A stretch of DNA of 22,904 bases, from the NCBI GenBank assembly GCA_050248375.1, contig JBFWSL010000025.1:1-22904 (forward strand), read 5' to 3'. This document shows, piece after piece, positions 15,082 through 21,701 of this stretch. A program made the translations under genes and the position numbers. Position 1 is the first letter of the stretch. Every line of letters starts with the position of its first letter. The notes under the pieces were generated by a model. The model worked only from the letters and a program-made list of their open reading frames with translations. It was not told the origin of the DNA and did not search any database. Source of the stretch: JAYZVT01 sp050248375 (lineage in GTDB: Bacteria; Pseudomonadota; Alphaproteobacteria; Rhizobiales; Methyloligellaceae).

Positions 15082-15765
15082 ATGGAAAATCGAATTCTCA
15101 AATGCCTGCCGTCCGCCGAACTGAAAAAGCTGCAGAAGTATCTGGAGCCGGTGGACCTGCCTGTCCGCATGCAGCTCGAGAGAGCCAACAAGAAGATTTC
15201 CCATGTGTATTTCCTGGAGAGCGGGCTGGCGTCCGTCATGGCGGGGGACCCGGAATCGGGCTCCATCGAGGTGGGCATGATCGGCAATGAAGGCGCGACC
15301 GGTCTTGCGCTGGTGCTGAACACCGACCGTACGCCGACCGAGACCTTCATGCAGACGCCCGGACATGGCCAGCGCATCAGCGCGGAGGACGTGGCCATGT
15401 GCATGGACGAGAATGCGAGCCTGCGGAACTGCCTGCTGCAGTATGTGCATATCTTCCTGGTGCAGGCGTCGCAGACCTGTCTCGCCAATGGCAGCCGCAA
15501 GCTCGAGGAGCGCCTGGCGCGCTGGCTGCTCATGGCCCACGACCGCGTTTCGGGGGATGAGCTTTCGCTTACCCACGAATTCCTCTCCAACATGCTCGGC
15601 GTGCGCAGGCCCGGCATCACGGTGGCGGTGCAACTGCTGGAGCGGCGCGGCCTGATCCGGCGCAAGCGCGGCCAGATCATCATCGTGGACCGCCGGGGCC
15701 TGGAGCGCGAAAGCGGCGGCAGCTACGGCGTTGCCGAGGCGGAGACCGAGCGGCTGTTCGGCTAG
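15082..15765 (+). CDS. Crp/Fnr-family transcriptional regulator
   Basis: A 227-residue regulator with an N-terminal cyclic-nucleotide-binding-like sensor (residues 1-120, with VYFLESGLASVMAGD and EVGMIGNEGATG), a dimer helix (about 125-160, KLEERLARWLLMAHDRV) and a C-terminal winged helix. The recognition segment LTHEFLSNMLGVRRPGITVA is followed by LLERRGLIRRKRGQIIIVDR. This HTH is typical of a common alphaproteobacterial subgroup with unknown effector. The Fnr four-cysteine cluster is absent, so oxygen sensing by a 4Fe-4S cluster is unlikely. ATG 15082 is preferred (AGGTG five bases upstream); an in-frame GTG at 15076 is possible. The divergent neighbour is the SAF oxidoreductase, a possible target. 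Confidence 0.9.
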   Translation: MENRILKCLPSAELKKLQKYLEPVDLPVRMQLERANKKISHVYFLESGLASVMAGDPESGSIEVGMIGNEGATGLALVLNTDRTPTETFMQTPGHGQRISAEDVAMCMDENASLRNCLLQYVHIFLVQASQTCLANGSRKLEERLARWLLMAHDRVSGDELSLTHEFLSNMLGVRRPGITVAVQLLERRGLIRRKRGQIIIVDRRGLERESGGSYGVAEAETERLFG

Positions 15766-15780
15766 GGCCTGGCGCATCAT

Positions 15781-15806
15781 CCGGCCAGGTGGACTCGCCT
15801 GGCCGG
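15781..15806. terminator. Hairpin between convergent genes
   Basis: A perfect 9-bp stem, CCGGCCAGG (15781-15789) with CCTGGCCGG (15798-15806), has an eight-base loop. It sits 16 bases after the Crp/Fnr stop and just past the stop of the MoaD-like gene on the other strand. No long T-run follows on either side, so it is a plausible bidirectional stop but not a classic one. Confidence 0.5.
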
Positions 15807-15818
15807 TAAGATCATGCT

Positions 15819-16133
15819 TTAGCCTCCCGAAATCGCCTGCAGCACATAGACCGTCGTGCCGGCTTCGATGGGCGTGTCGAGCTTCGCCCGCCTGCCATCC
15901 ACGAAGATGTTGACGTGCCTGCGGATGGCGGGAGTGGAATCGCGCAGACGGTCGCGCATGCCGGGCCAGCGCTCCTCGAGCGCATCGAGCAGTTCCGACA
16001 CGGTCGACGCCTCGACCTCGATCCGGGTGCGCGCGCCGGGGAACAGCGCCACCAGCGCGCCGGTCAGCACGACGGTGACGGTGCGCGAGGTGACGCCCTT
16101 GCCGGTTCCGGTGAGGGTTGCGCTTCCGGTCAT
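15819..16133 (-). CDS. MoaD/ThiS-like ubiquitin-fold sulfur-carrier protein
   Basis: A 104-residue protein with a beta-grasp domain (about residues 17-104): VTVVLTGALVALFPGARTRIEV, SELLDALEERWPGMRDRL, HVNIFVDGRRAKLDTPIEAG and a C-terminal ISGG. The terminal Gly-Gly is the residue pair that MoaD and ThiS proteins use for thiocarboxylation or adenylation. It is the last gene of the eight-gene minus-strand operon, nine bases behind the Asp-box propeller gene. No moaE, moeB, thiF or thiG is nearby, so a molybdopterin or thiamine role is not supported by context. From memory, this propeller-MoaD pairing recurs in other genomes. The visible RBS is weak (AGGTAGG, overlapping the previous stop). Confidence 0.88.
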   Translation of the reverse strand: MTGSATLTGTGKGVTSRTVTVVLTGALVALFPGARTRIEVEASTVSELLDALEERWPGMRDRLRDSTPAIRRHVNIFVDGRRAKLDTPIEAGTTVYVLQAISGG

Positions 16134-16142
16134 GCCGAGAGC

Positions 16143-17222
16143 CTACCTGCCCACCACCATGGTCTCGACGGAGGTCACGGTGGGGAGGTGCTCGGCGATG
16201 CAGCTCCAGCTCGCGCCCTCGTCGGCGCTGGCGTAGACGGAGCCGGAGCTGGTGCCGAAATAGACGCCGGCGGGGGACAGCGGGTCCGTGGCCATGGCCT
16301 GGCGCAGCACGCCGAAATAGACGTTCTTCTGGGGCAGGCCCTTGCGCATGGCCTTCCAGGTCCTGCCCGCGTCCTTCGTCTTCCAGACCGCCGCCCTGGC
16401 GTCGGGCACGTAGCGGCCGAGAATGTCGCCGTTGAGCGGCAGCAGGTAGAGGGTGTCCGGATCGCGCGGGTGCACGGCGGTGGGGAAGCCGAAGGTGGAG
16501 GGGAGCCCGGGCTCGATGCTGTGCCACTGCTCGCCGCCGTCCTCGCTCACATACATGCCGCAGTGGTTCTGCTGGTAGATGCGGTCGGGCATGCCCGCCG
16601 CCATGGCGATGGAGTGCACGCACTGGCCGAACTCGGGATAGCGGTTCTCCTCGGGCAGGAAGTCGCAGCGAACACCCTTGTTGCGGGCCTCCCAGGTCCT
16701 GCCGCCGTCGGCGCTGTGGAACAGGCCGGCGGCGGAGATCGCGGCCCAGATGCGGTTGTCGTCTTCGGGGTGGCGGAGGATGTGATGGAGGATGAGGCCG
16801 CCGCCGCCCGGCTGCCAGTGCTCGCGCGAGGGATGGTCGCGCAGCCCCTCCACATGGGTCCAGCTCTCGCCGCCGTCGGTGCTCCGGAACAGGCCCGCGG
16901 GCTCCACGCCCGCGTAGAGGGTTCCATTGCCGGTGGAGAGTGACCACACCGCCTTGATGGGCGTCTCGCCCTCCCTGTAGGCGAGGCCCTCGCTGGAGTG
17001 AGTCCAGGTCTCGCCGAGATCGGTGGATTTCCACACGGCGGGACCGAACCACTCATTGCCGCCGCCGGCGTAGATGTTGCCCCCGGCGTCGGACTCCACG
17101 TGGTTGATCGGCCAGGCCTCGCAGAAGGGTCCGCGCAGCTTCCAGGCATCGCGCTTGCCGTTGCCTTCCAGAACGAAGGCTCCCTTCTTGGTGCCGATGA
17201 GCAGGTTCACTTTCTTCGCCAT
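16143..17222 (-). CDS. Asp-box (BNR/sortilin-like) beta-propeller protein
   Basis: A 359-residue protein built of repeated Asp boxes, S/T-x-D-x-G-x-x-W. They are seen at about residues 66-73 (STDLGETW), 114-121 (STDGGESW), 170-177 (SADGGRTW), 226-233 (SEDGGEQW), 282-289 (TKDAGRTW) and 332-339 (SADEGASW), indicating a six-bladed or similar propeller. Such proteins are often auto-annotated as sialidase or glycosyl hydrolase, but no sialidase catalytic set is evident. There is no signal peptide (it begins MAKKVNLLIGTKKGAF), so it is probably cytosolic, unusual for an Asp-box protein. The ATG has GGAG eight bases upstream. Downstream partner: the MoaD/ThiS-like gene. A binding or scaffold role is inferred. 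Confidence 0.88.
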   Translation of the reverse strand: MAKKVNLLIGTKKGAFVLEGNGKRDAWKLRGPFCEAWPINHVESDAGGNIYAGGGNEWFGPAVWKSTDLGETWTHSSEGLAYREGETPIKAVWSLSTGNGTLYAGVEPAGLFRSTDGGESWTHVEGLRDHPSREHWQPGGGGLILHHILRHPEDDNRIWAAISAAGLFHSADGGRTWEARNKGVRCDFLPEENRYPEFGQCVHSIAMAAGMPDRIYQQNHCGMYVSEDGGEQWHSIEPGLPSTFGFPTAVHPRDPDTLYLLPLNGDILGRYVPDARAAVWKTKDAGRTWKAMRKGLPQKNVYFGVLRQAMATDPLSPAGVYFGTSSGSVYASADEGASWSCIAEHLPTVTSVETMVVGR

Positions 17223-17252
17223 GGTGAAACTCCGGTACAGGGGACCGACGAT

Positions 17253-17606
17253 CTAGAGATCGACGGCGATCTTGAAGCCGCCGTAGATCATGCGCTTGCC
17301 GTCGAAGGGCACGTCCTTCATGCCCATCGAGGCGAGCCGCGGGTCGGCCATGACCTTCTTGTTCACGGAGTCGCGCTGCTTGCGCGACTTGTAGACGATC
17401 CAGGCGAAGACGACGGTCTCGTCCTTCTTCAGCTTCACGCTCTGGGGGAAGGAGGTGTACTTGCCCTTCTTCACGTCGTCGGCGACGCATTCCCTGTATT
17501 CGAGCGCGCCGTGGTCCTTCCACACCTTGCCCGCGAGGCGCGCGAGCTTGCGATAGGCGGCGAGATTCTTCTTCGGCACCGGTACGATAAATCCGTCCAC
17601 ATACAT
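17253..17606 (-). CDS. DUF1428 (YbaA-like) protein
   Basis: A 117-residue cytosolic protein matching the DUF1428 family, a dimeric alpha/beta-barrel (ferredoxin-like) fold. The family opening MYVDGFIVPVPKKNLAAYRK, the GALEYRECVADDV stretch, FAWIVYKSRKQRDSVNKKVM and MIYGGFKIAVDL at the end are all recognisable. Biochemical function is not established. It lies within the minus-strand operon, 34 bases behind the SRPBCC gene and 30 ahead of the propeller gene. DUF1428 commonly keeps company with SRPBCC and VOC proteins, as here. Confidence 0.93.
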   Translation of the reverse strand: MYVDGFIVPVPKKNLAAYRKLARLAGKVWKDHGALEYRECVADDVKKGKYTSFPQSVKLKKDETVVFAWIVYKSRKQRDSVNKKVMADPRLASMGMKDVPFDGKRMIYGGFKIAVDL

Positions 17607-17640
17607 GAGGTCTTCTCCCTTTGTGTCTGCCCGGCCGGGC

Positions 17641-18183
17641 CTATTGGCGCGCGGCGATCCTGGTGGCGGCCTCGAGATTCTTCAGGCCTTTCTCGAACAT
17701 GCCGCCGATGATCTTGTCCTGATCGAAGAACAGCATGCAAATGGCCTTTTCGAAAAAGCCGGCCTGACCCGACATGGCCCAGGTCACGTCGGTTTTCCCG
17801 CCATTGGGACGGAACGTGAAGCGCACGTCGCTGGTTCCGGCCATCGGCTCGATGAAGTCGAGGCGGATGTCGATCCGCTCATCCGGTTTGCTGCCGACAA
17901 CGGTCATGGAGCCCTTGCCGACCTCGGAATTGCCATCCCAGGAAAATTTCGCGCCTTCCCCAGAGTCCGGCCCCTGGAACTCCGCCCTGGCGTCCGGATC
18001 GAGATCGGCCCAGGGCGACCATTTCTGCCAGTTGTGGAAGTCGTTCACCTGGGCGAACACCTGTCCGGGGCTGGCGTCGATGGTGGCGCTGCGCTCGATG
18101 CGGTAGTCGGACGGCTGCATGGCGACATAGGCGGCGAATGCGCCGACGACGATCACGAGCCCGATAAGGATCTTCTTGAGCAT
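17641..18183 (-). CDS. Membrane-anchored SRPBCC (START-like) protein, second copy
   Basis: A 180-residue protein with an N-terminal anchor (residues 3-22, KKILIGLVIVVGAFAAYVAM) followed by a SRPBCC fold: RSATIDASPGQVFAQVNDFHNW, WSPWADLDPDA, GPDSGEGAKFSWDG, VGKGSMTVVGSKP and the closing helix MFEKGLKNLEAAT. It is paralogous to the protein at 9418-9954, with the same anchor layout and WSPWA and GP-G-GA motifs. ATG 18183 is preceded by AGGAGA. It is the fifth gene of the MarR-linked operon, 15 bases behind the GST gene. The ligand is unknown; the anchor places the domain outside the cytoplasmic face, unlike most operon partners. Confidence 0.9.
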   Translation of the reverse strand: MLKKILIGLVIVVGAFAAYVAMQPSDYRIERSATIDASPGQVFAQVNDFHNWQKWSPWADLDPDARAEFQGPDSGEGAKFSWDGNSEVGKGSMTVVGSKPDERIDIRLDFIEPMAGTSDVRFTFRPNGGKTDVTWAMSGQAGFFEKAICMLFFDQDKIIGGMFEKGLKNLEAATRIAARQ

Positions 18184-18198
18184 GACTGTGTCTCCTGT

Positions 18199-18873
18199 TC
18201 AGACGGAGCCGCGAACGAGGCGAGGCTTCCGGTCCATGGGGAAGTAATGGAAGTAAGGCTCGGCCTCTCTCAGCACCCGCGCCACGGACGGCCGGCTCAT
18301 GAGGCGGTCGAGATAGGCCGAGAGCTTGCGGTGGGGCGCAAGCGGAACGACAAGATCGGCATAGAACAGGGCAGGGGCCGCGGAGCAGTCGGCGAGCGTG
18401 AAGCCGTCGCCGGTGGCCCATGTGCCGCCGAGCATCCGGTCCATGACGCCATAGACAGCCGCGAGCTGGGCCCTGGCCTGCTCGACCCCGAAGGGATCCT
18501 CGTTGCCCGGCGGCCGCAGGCGCTCGAACACAATCGTCTGCAGCGGACCCTGGACATGGTTGTCGAACAGTCTGTCCCACATGCGCACCCGCCATGCCGC
18601 GTCCGCGTCGCGGGGGATCAGCGGCGCTGGGCCGGGGTAATTGGTGTCGAGATACTCGACCACGACCGTCGATTCCGCCACCGTGCAGCCGCGCGCCTCG
18701 TCGCGCAGCGCGGGCATCTTCGCCAGCGGCCATACGGCCTCGAATGCGGCCCTCGACTCCGGATCGCCGAGGTCCACGAGGACGGGCTCGAAATCCGTGC
18801 CGTTCTCATACAGCGCGATCAATACCTTCCAGCAGTAGGAGGCGAGGGGGTGCTGGTAGAGCTTGAGGGTCAC
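18199..18873 (-). CDS. Glutathione S-transferase family protein
   Basis: A 224-residue soluble GST. The N-terminal thioredoxin-like domain has LYQHPLASYCWKVLIALYE with candidate catalytic residues Ser12 or Cys14, the cis-proline at KMPAL (P54), and the glutathione-binding Glu-Ser at 67-68 (AESTVVVEYLD). The helical C-terminal domain (about 90-205) contains GDGFTLADCSAAPALFYADL, the usual N-capping region. The start is GTG, and it overlaps the stop of the upstream GFA gene (GTGA), so translational coupling is likely. Next to GFA and VOC genes, a glutathione-linked detoxification role is a reasonable inference; the substrate is unknown. Confidence 0.92.
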   Translation of the reverse strand: MTLKLYQHPLASYCWKVLIALYENGTDFEPVLVDLGDPESRAAFEAVWPLAKMPALRDEARGCTVAESTVVVEYLDTNYPGPAPLIPRDADAAWRVRMWDRLFDNHVQGPLQTIVFERLRPPGNEDPFGVEQARAQLAAVYGVMDRMLGGTWATGDGFTLADCSAAPALFYADLVVPLAPHRKLSAYLDRLMSRPSVARVLREAEPYFHYFPMDRKPRLVRGSV

Positions 18874-19226
18874 AGGCTCTTCCCATCGAAAGACTGCGGC
18901 GAGAAAGCGGACAGGTCGATATCGTCGATACAGCGCAGGTTGATCGCGGCCATCTCGGTGCCGACGGGCATGGCGCCGAAGCCGAAGGGATGCGCGCCGC
19001 AGACGGAGCAGAACAGATGGGCGATCACCCGCTTGTTGAACCGGTATTCGGTGAGCTTATCCTCGCCGGAAACGATGCGGAACTTCGCGCGGGGCGTGAA
19101 GCTAAGGATGAAGCCCATCTTCTCGCAATAGGAGCAGTTGCAGGATATGGCCTGATCGAGATCGGCTTCCGCCTCGTAGCGGACGGCGCCGCAATGGCAG
19201 CCGCCCTTGCAGGTCTGTTCAGTCAC
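18870..19226 (-). CDS. GFA/CENP-V-family zinc protein
   Basis: A 118-residue protein of the glutathione-dependent formaldehyde-activating (GFA) family. Its zinc-binding cysteine pattern is complete: C6-x3-C10-x-C12 (CKGGCHCGAV), C29-x-C31-x2-C34 (CNCSYC) and C73-x2-C76 (CSVCGAHP). The GTG start (19226) has AGAGGT five to six bases upstream; the longer open frame upstream overlaps the VOC gene and is rejected. It is ten bases behind the VOC gene and overlaps the GST start. Members bind glutathione adducts, but whether they act on formaldehyde is disputed and the name should be taken loosely. Confidence 0.92.
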   Translation of the reverse strand: MTEQTCKGGCHCGAVRYEAEADLDQAISCNCSYCEKMGFILSFTPRAKFRIVSGEDKLTEYRFNKRVIAHLFCSVCGAHPFGFGAMPVGTEMAAINLRCIDDIDLSAFSPQSFDGKSL

Positions 19227-19236
19227 GGGGACCTCT

Positions 19237-19653
19237 TCAGTTCTTCTCGCCGGCGATGACCATCCAGCCGACGCCGAACCGGTCGGTGACCATGCCGAAA
19301 TGCTCGGCGAAGAAGGTCTCGCCCATGGGCATGCCGACCTCGCCGCCCTCGGCCAGGGCGCCGAACATGCGGTCCGCCTCCGCCTTGTCCTTGGCGCTGA
19401 CGGAGAGGGAGAATCCCTTGAAGCCGGAGTCGTCGGAAGCGCAGCCGTCGGACAACATGACCGGCGTACCCTTGATGGTGATGCAGGCATGCATGACCTT
19501 GTCCTCGCTGCCTTCGGGCACGGCGCCGGGCGGCGGCGGCTCGGGACTGTCCTTGAAGCGCATCAGCATGCCGACCTCGGCGCCGAGCGCCTTCCTGTAG
19601 AGATCGATGGCTTCCTCGCAGCGGCCGCTGAAAAACAGATAGGGGATGGGCAT
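19237..19653 (-). CDS. VOC-fold protein, PhnB/YjdN-like
   Basis: A 138-residue single-domain vicinal-oxygen-chelate protein. It opens MPIPYLFFSGRCEEAIDLYR, a typical PhnB-like start, and has LGAEVGMLMRF, KVMHACITIKGTPVMLSD, GFSLSVSAKDKAEADRMF and the closing HFGMVTDRFGVGWMV. The fold covers glyoxalases, resistance proteins and dioxygenases; the metal-ligand set is not clear enough here to assign an activity. ATG 19653 has GAGGAGAG five bases upstream. Second gene of the operon, 32 bases after the first VOC gene. Confidence 0.9.
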   Translation of the reverse strand: MPIPYLFFSGRCEEAIDLYRKALGAEVGMLMRFKDSPEPPPPGAVPEGSEDKVMHACITIKGTPVMLSDGCASDDSGFKGFSLSVSAKDKAEADRMFGALAEGGEVGMPMGETFFAEHFGMVTDRFGVGWMVIAGEKN

Positions 19654-19685
19654 TCTACTCTCCTCAACTGGGTTGGCGGGGACGT

Positions 19686-20183
19686 TCAGGCGGCTTTGCC
19701 CCGGAAGGCGTCCTCGAGCCTGGCGATGTCGAATTTCTTCATCTGCAGGAAGGCCTTTGTCACCCTGGCGACTTTCGCGGCGTCCGCGTCCTGCAGCATC
19801 TCGATGAGGCGGACGGGAGTGACCTGCCAGGACAGGCCGAACTTGTCCTTCAGCCAGCCGCAAGGCCCTTCCTGCCCGCCCTCGGAGAGGCGCGACGAGT
19901 AGTAATCGATCTCGTCCTGGGTCTCGCAATGGATCTGGAATGAGACCGCCTCGTCGAAGGTGAATTGCGGGCCGCCGTTCAGCGCCACGTATTCCCGGCC
20001 TTCAAGCTCGAAGGCGACGGTCATGACCGAACCTTCCTTGCGGCCGTGAATCTCGAAGCCTTCGCTGCCGTAGCGGGTAATGCCGGTGATCTTCGAATTA
20101 TCGAAGATCGAAACGTAGTGATTGGCTGCATCCTCCGCCTGGGTGTCGAACCACAGGCAGGGCATGATCGACTTCACGGCCAT
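19686..20183 (-). CDS. VOC-fold protein, PF06983 (3-dmu-9_3-mt) type
   Basis: A 165-residue VOC protein of the group often mislabelled 3-demethylubiquinone-9 3-methyltransferase. It opens SIMPCLWFDTQAEDAANHYV with SIFDNSKI. The middle has AFELEGREYVALNGGPQFTF, and DEIDYYSSRLSEGGQEG and GWLKDKFGLSWQVTP follow. The C-terminus carries a helical extension (VTKAFLQMKKFDIARLEDAF) typical of the group. First gene of the minus-strand operon; AAGGAAA precedes the ATG. It is divergent from the MarR gene across 99 bases containing a palindromic operator, so MarR control is likely. No methyltransferase motif is present. Confidence 0.92.
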   Translation of the reverse strand: MAVKSIMPCLWFDTQAEDAANHYVSIFDNSKITGITRYGSEGFEIHGRKEGSVMTVAFELEGREYVALNGGPQFTFDEAVSFQIHCETQDEIDYYSSRLSEGGQEGPCGWLKDKFGLSWQVTPVRLIEMLQDADAAKVARVTKAFLQMKKFDIARLEDAFRGKAA

Positions 20184-20247
20184 CTTCTTTTCCTTTCACG
20201 CACTGGACTTTTTCGTGCCGTTTGAACCGCTTCCGCCCCGAGCGGCA

Positions 20248-20276
20248 TTGACATTTTGGGTTGATATCAACATAAT
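20248..20276 (+). promoter_or_regulatory. Near-consensus promoter of the MarR gene, probably leaderless
   Basis: TTGACA (20248-20253) and CATAAT (20271-20276) are exactly 17 bases apart. A start site about seven bases downstream would fall on or next to the MarR ATG at 20283. No Shine-Dalgarno sequence is visible before that ATG. The predicted mRNA is therefore leaderless or nearly so. Confidence 0.75.
20260..20271. promoter_or_regulatory. Probable MarR operator palindrome
   Basis: GTTGATATCAAC is a perfect 12-bp palindrome lying in the spacer between the -35 and -10 of the MarR promoter and overlapping the first base of the -10. Related half-sites flank it: TTGACAT (20248-20254) and its inverted copy ATGTCAA (20283-20289), the latter overlapping the MarR start codon. 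The position fits autorepression and control of the divergent VOC operon. Binding is inferred. Confidence 0.7.
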
Positions 20277-20282
20277 TGCGGC

Positions 20283-20765
20283 ATGTCAACCCGCGACGAG
20301 GTTCCCTTTTCCACGACCCTGCATGTGCGGGATCATTGCCTGTGCCTTCATGTGCAGCGGGCGGCGCGCGCGCTCGCCCGGCGGTTCGACGAGGCTCTCA
20401 GGGAAGTGGGGCTGAACAACGGCCAGTTTTCGATGATGATGTCGCTGAACAGGCCGGAGCCGCCGACCATGCAGCAGGTGGCCGGCCTTCTGGCCATGGA
20501 CCGCACGACGCTGACGGCGAAGCTGAAACCGTTGCAGCGGGAAGGGCTGGTGCAGATCGCTCCCGACGCCAGGGACAAGCGCAGCCGCCGGCTGAGCCTT
20601 ACCGACAAGGGCAGGCGGGTGCTGGCTTCCGCGGTGCCGATCTGGCAGCGCGAGCACGGCATGTTGGACGGGGAACTGGGCGATGCCCGCGGCAAGCGCA
20701 TGCGGGCGGACCTGTTCGCGGTGTCGTTTCCCGCGGCCGCCGCCGAGAAGGCGGGTCAGGCCTGA
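20283..20765 (+). CDS. MarR-family transcriptional regulator
   Basis: A 160-residue winged-helix regulator. The N-terminal dimer helix contains HCLCLHVQRAARALARRFDE, followed by LNNGQFSMMMSLNRPEPPTM. The HTH is QQVAGLLAMDRTTLTAKLKP and the wing is DARDKRSRRLSLTDKG. Two cysteines (C19, C21) sit where OhrR-type MarR proteins carry their peroxide-reactive cysteine, so thiol-based sensing is a reasonable inference, not shown. It is divergent from the eight-gene operon and shares with it the 99-base control region holding a palindrome. A leaderless start is predicted. The C-terminus is rich in Ala (FPAAAAEKAGQA). Confidence 0.93.
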   Translation: MSTRDEVPFSTTLHVRDHCLCLHVQRAARALARRFDEALREVGLNNGQFSMMMSLNRPEPPTMQQVAGLLAMDRTTLTAKLKPLQREGLVQIAPDARDKRSRRLSLTDKGRRVLASAVPIWQREHGMLDGELGDARGKRMRADLFAVSFPAAAAEKAGQA

Positions 20766-20827
20766 TCGAGGTTCATCGCATCTCCGGCCGGCCCGTGCCG
20801 GATTGATGGGCCCGCCGCGCCGGCCGT

Positions 20828-21628
20828 CTACTCCGCCGCCACCTTGTACTTGCGGGCATATTCAAGCAGCGCGTCGTCGGGGACGGCCTCGATGGGGGTG
20901 AAGTCGCGATGGGCGATCCACGGCTTGCGCGTGAATTTGGTGATGTGGTTGGAGACCGCGCACAAGGTCAGGTAGACGATCTTGCGCGGGTAGGGGGTGA
21001 TGTTCGGCGGCGAGGCATGCACGAGGTTGCCGTGGAACATCAGCACGGTGCCGGGCTTGCCGGTGGGGGCGACAATGCCGCCTTCCTCCGCGAGCCGGGT
21101 GATGGTGGCCTTGTCCAGCGTCCACAGCGGATAGGACGTGGTCTTGAGGTCGTGTCCAGCCTCCAGCACGCCCTGCCTGTGACTCTTGGGAATGAACATC
21201 AGCGGTCCGTTGATGGGCATCACCTCGTCGAGGAACACCGAGATGTTCATGGCGCGCGGCTCGGGCATGCCGTCGTCGCGGGCCCAGGTGCCGTAGTCCT
21301 GGTGCCATTGCCAGACCTCGCCGTCGAAGGGCGCCTTGGCGTTGATCTTGAACTGGTGCATGTAGAGCTTCTCGCCGAACAGTTGCTCGACGGGCTCGAT
21401 CAGGCGCGGATGGGCGCCGAGCAGGCGGAAGGCTTCGTTGTAGGTGTGGGCGGCGAAGGCGGTGCGCGGCGCGCCGGAGGACTCGCGCCAGACTTCCTCG
21501 CGGTCGGACTTGTAAATCTCCTCCGCTTCCGCGCGCAGGACGGCGATCTCCTCGTCGGAGAAACAGTCGGGCAGGTGCAGGTAGCCCAGCTCGTCGAATT
21601 CGGCCAACTGGCCGGCTGTGAGTTTCAT
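20828..21628 (-). CDS. Phytanoyl-CoA dioxygenase (PhyH) family protein, EctD-like
   Basis: A 266-residue Fe(II)/2-oxoglutarate dioxygenase. Iron ligands are H109 and D111 (WQWHQDYGTWARDDGMPEPR) and H204 (GNLVHASPPN); R215 (PYPRKIVYL) should bind 2-oxoglutarate. The stretch around H109 resembles the ectoine hydroxylase signature (WHSDFETWHxEDGMP) but with Q-D-Y-G-T-W-A-R-D-D replacements, so it is a relative rather than EctD itself. No ectABC genes are nearby. ATG 21628 (MKLTAGQLAEF) is preferred because GGGAGGA lies five bases upstream; the frame stays open to 21685. It converges with the MarR gene (62 bases between stops). A small polar substrate is a guess. Confidence 0.9.
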   Translation of the reverse strand: MKLTAGQLAEFDELGYLHLPDCFSDEEIAVLRAEAEEIYKSDREEVWRESSGAPRTAFAAHTYNEAFRLLGAHPRLIEPVEQLFGEKLYMHQFKINAKAPFDGEVWQWHQDYGTWARDDGMPEPRAMNISVFLDEVMPINGPLMFIPKSHRQGVLEAGHDLKTTSYPLWTLDKATITRLAEEGGIVAPTGKPGTVLMFHGNLVHASPPNITPYPRKIVYLTLCAVSNHITKFTRKPWIAHRDFTPIEAVPDDALLEYARKYKVAAE

Positions 21629-21701
21629 GGCTTCCTCCCTGGAGACCTTTTCCGGAAAGTATAGCCCTTTCGCGGACTGCGGCACAGCCTTAGTCGCGGC
21701 G

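Noticed and set aside
15013..17052. Minus-strand open frame of about 679 codons spanning the Crp/Fnr gene, MoaD and propeller region
   Set aside because: It is out of frame with three well-supported genes and has no domain of its own.
18870..19490. A 206-codon version of the GFA protein with an N-terminal extension
   Set aside because: The extension is an out-of-frame reading of the VOC gene, and the GTG at 19226 has its own RBS next to the conserved zinc-binding start.
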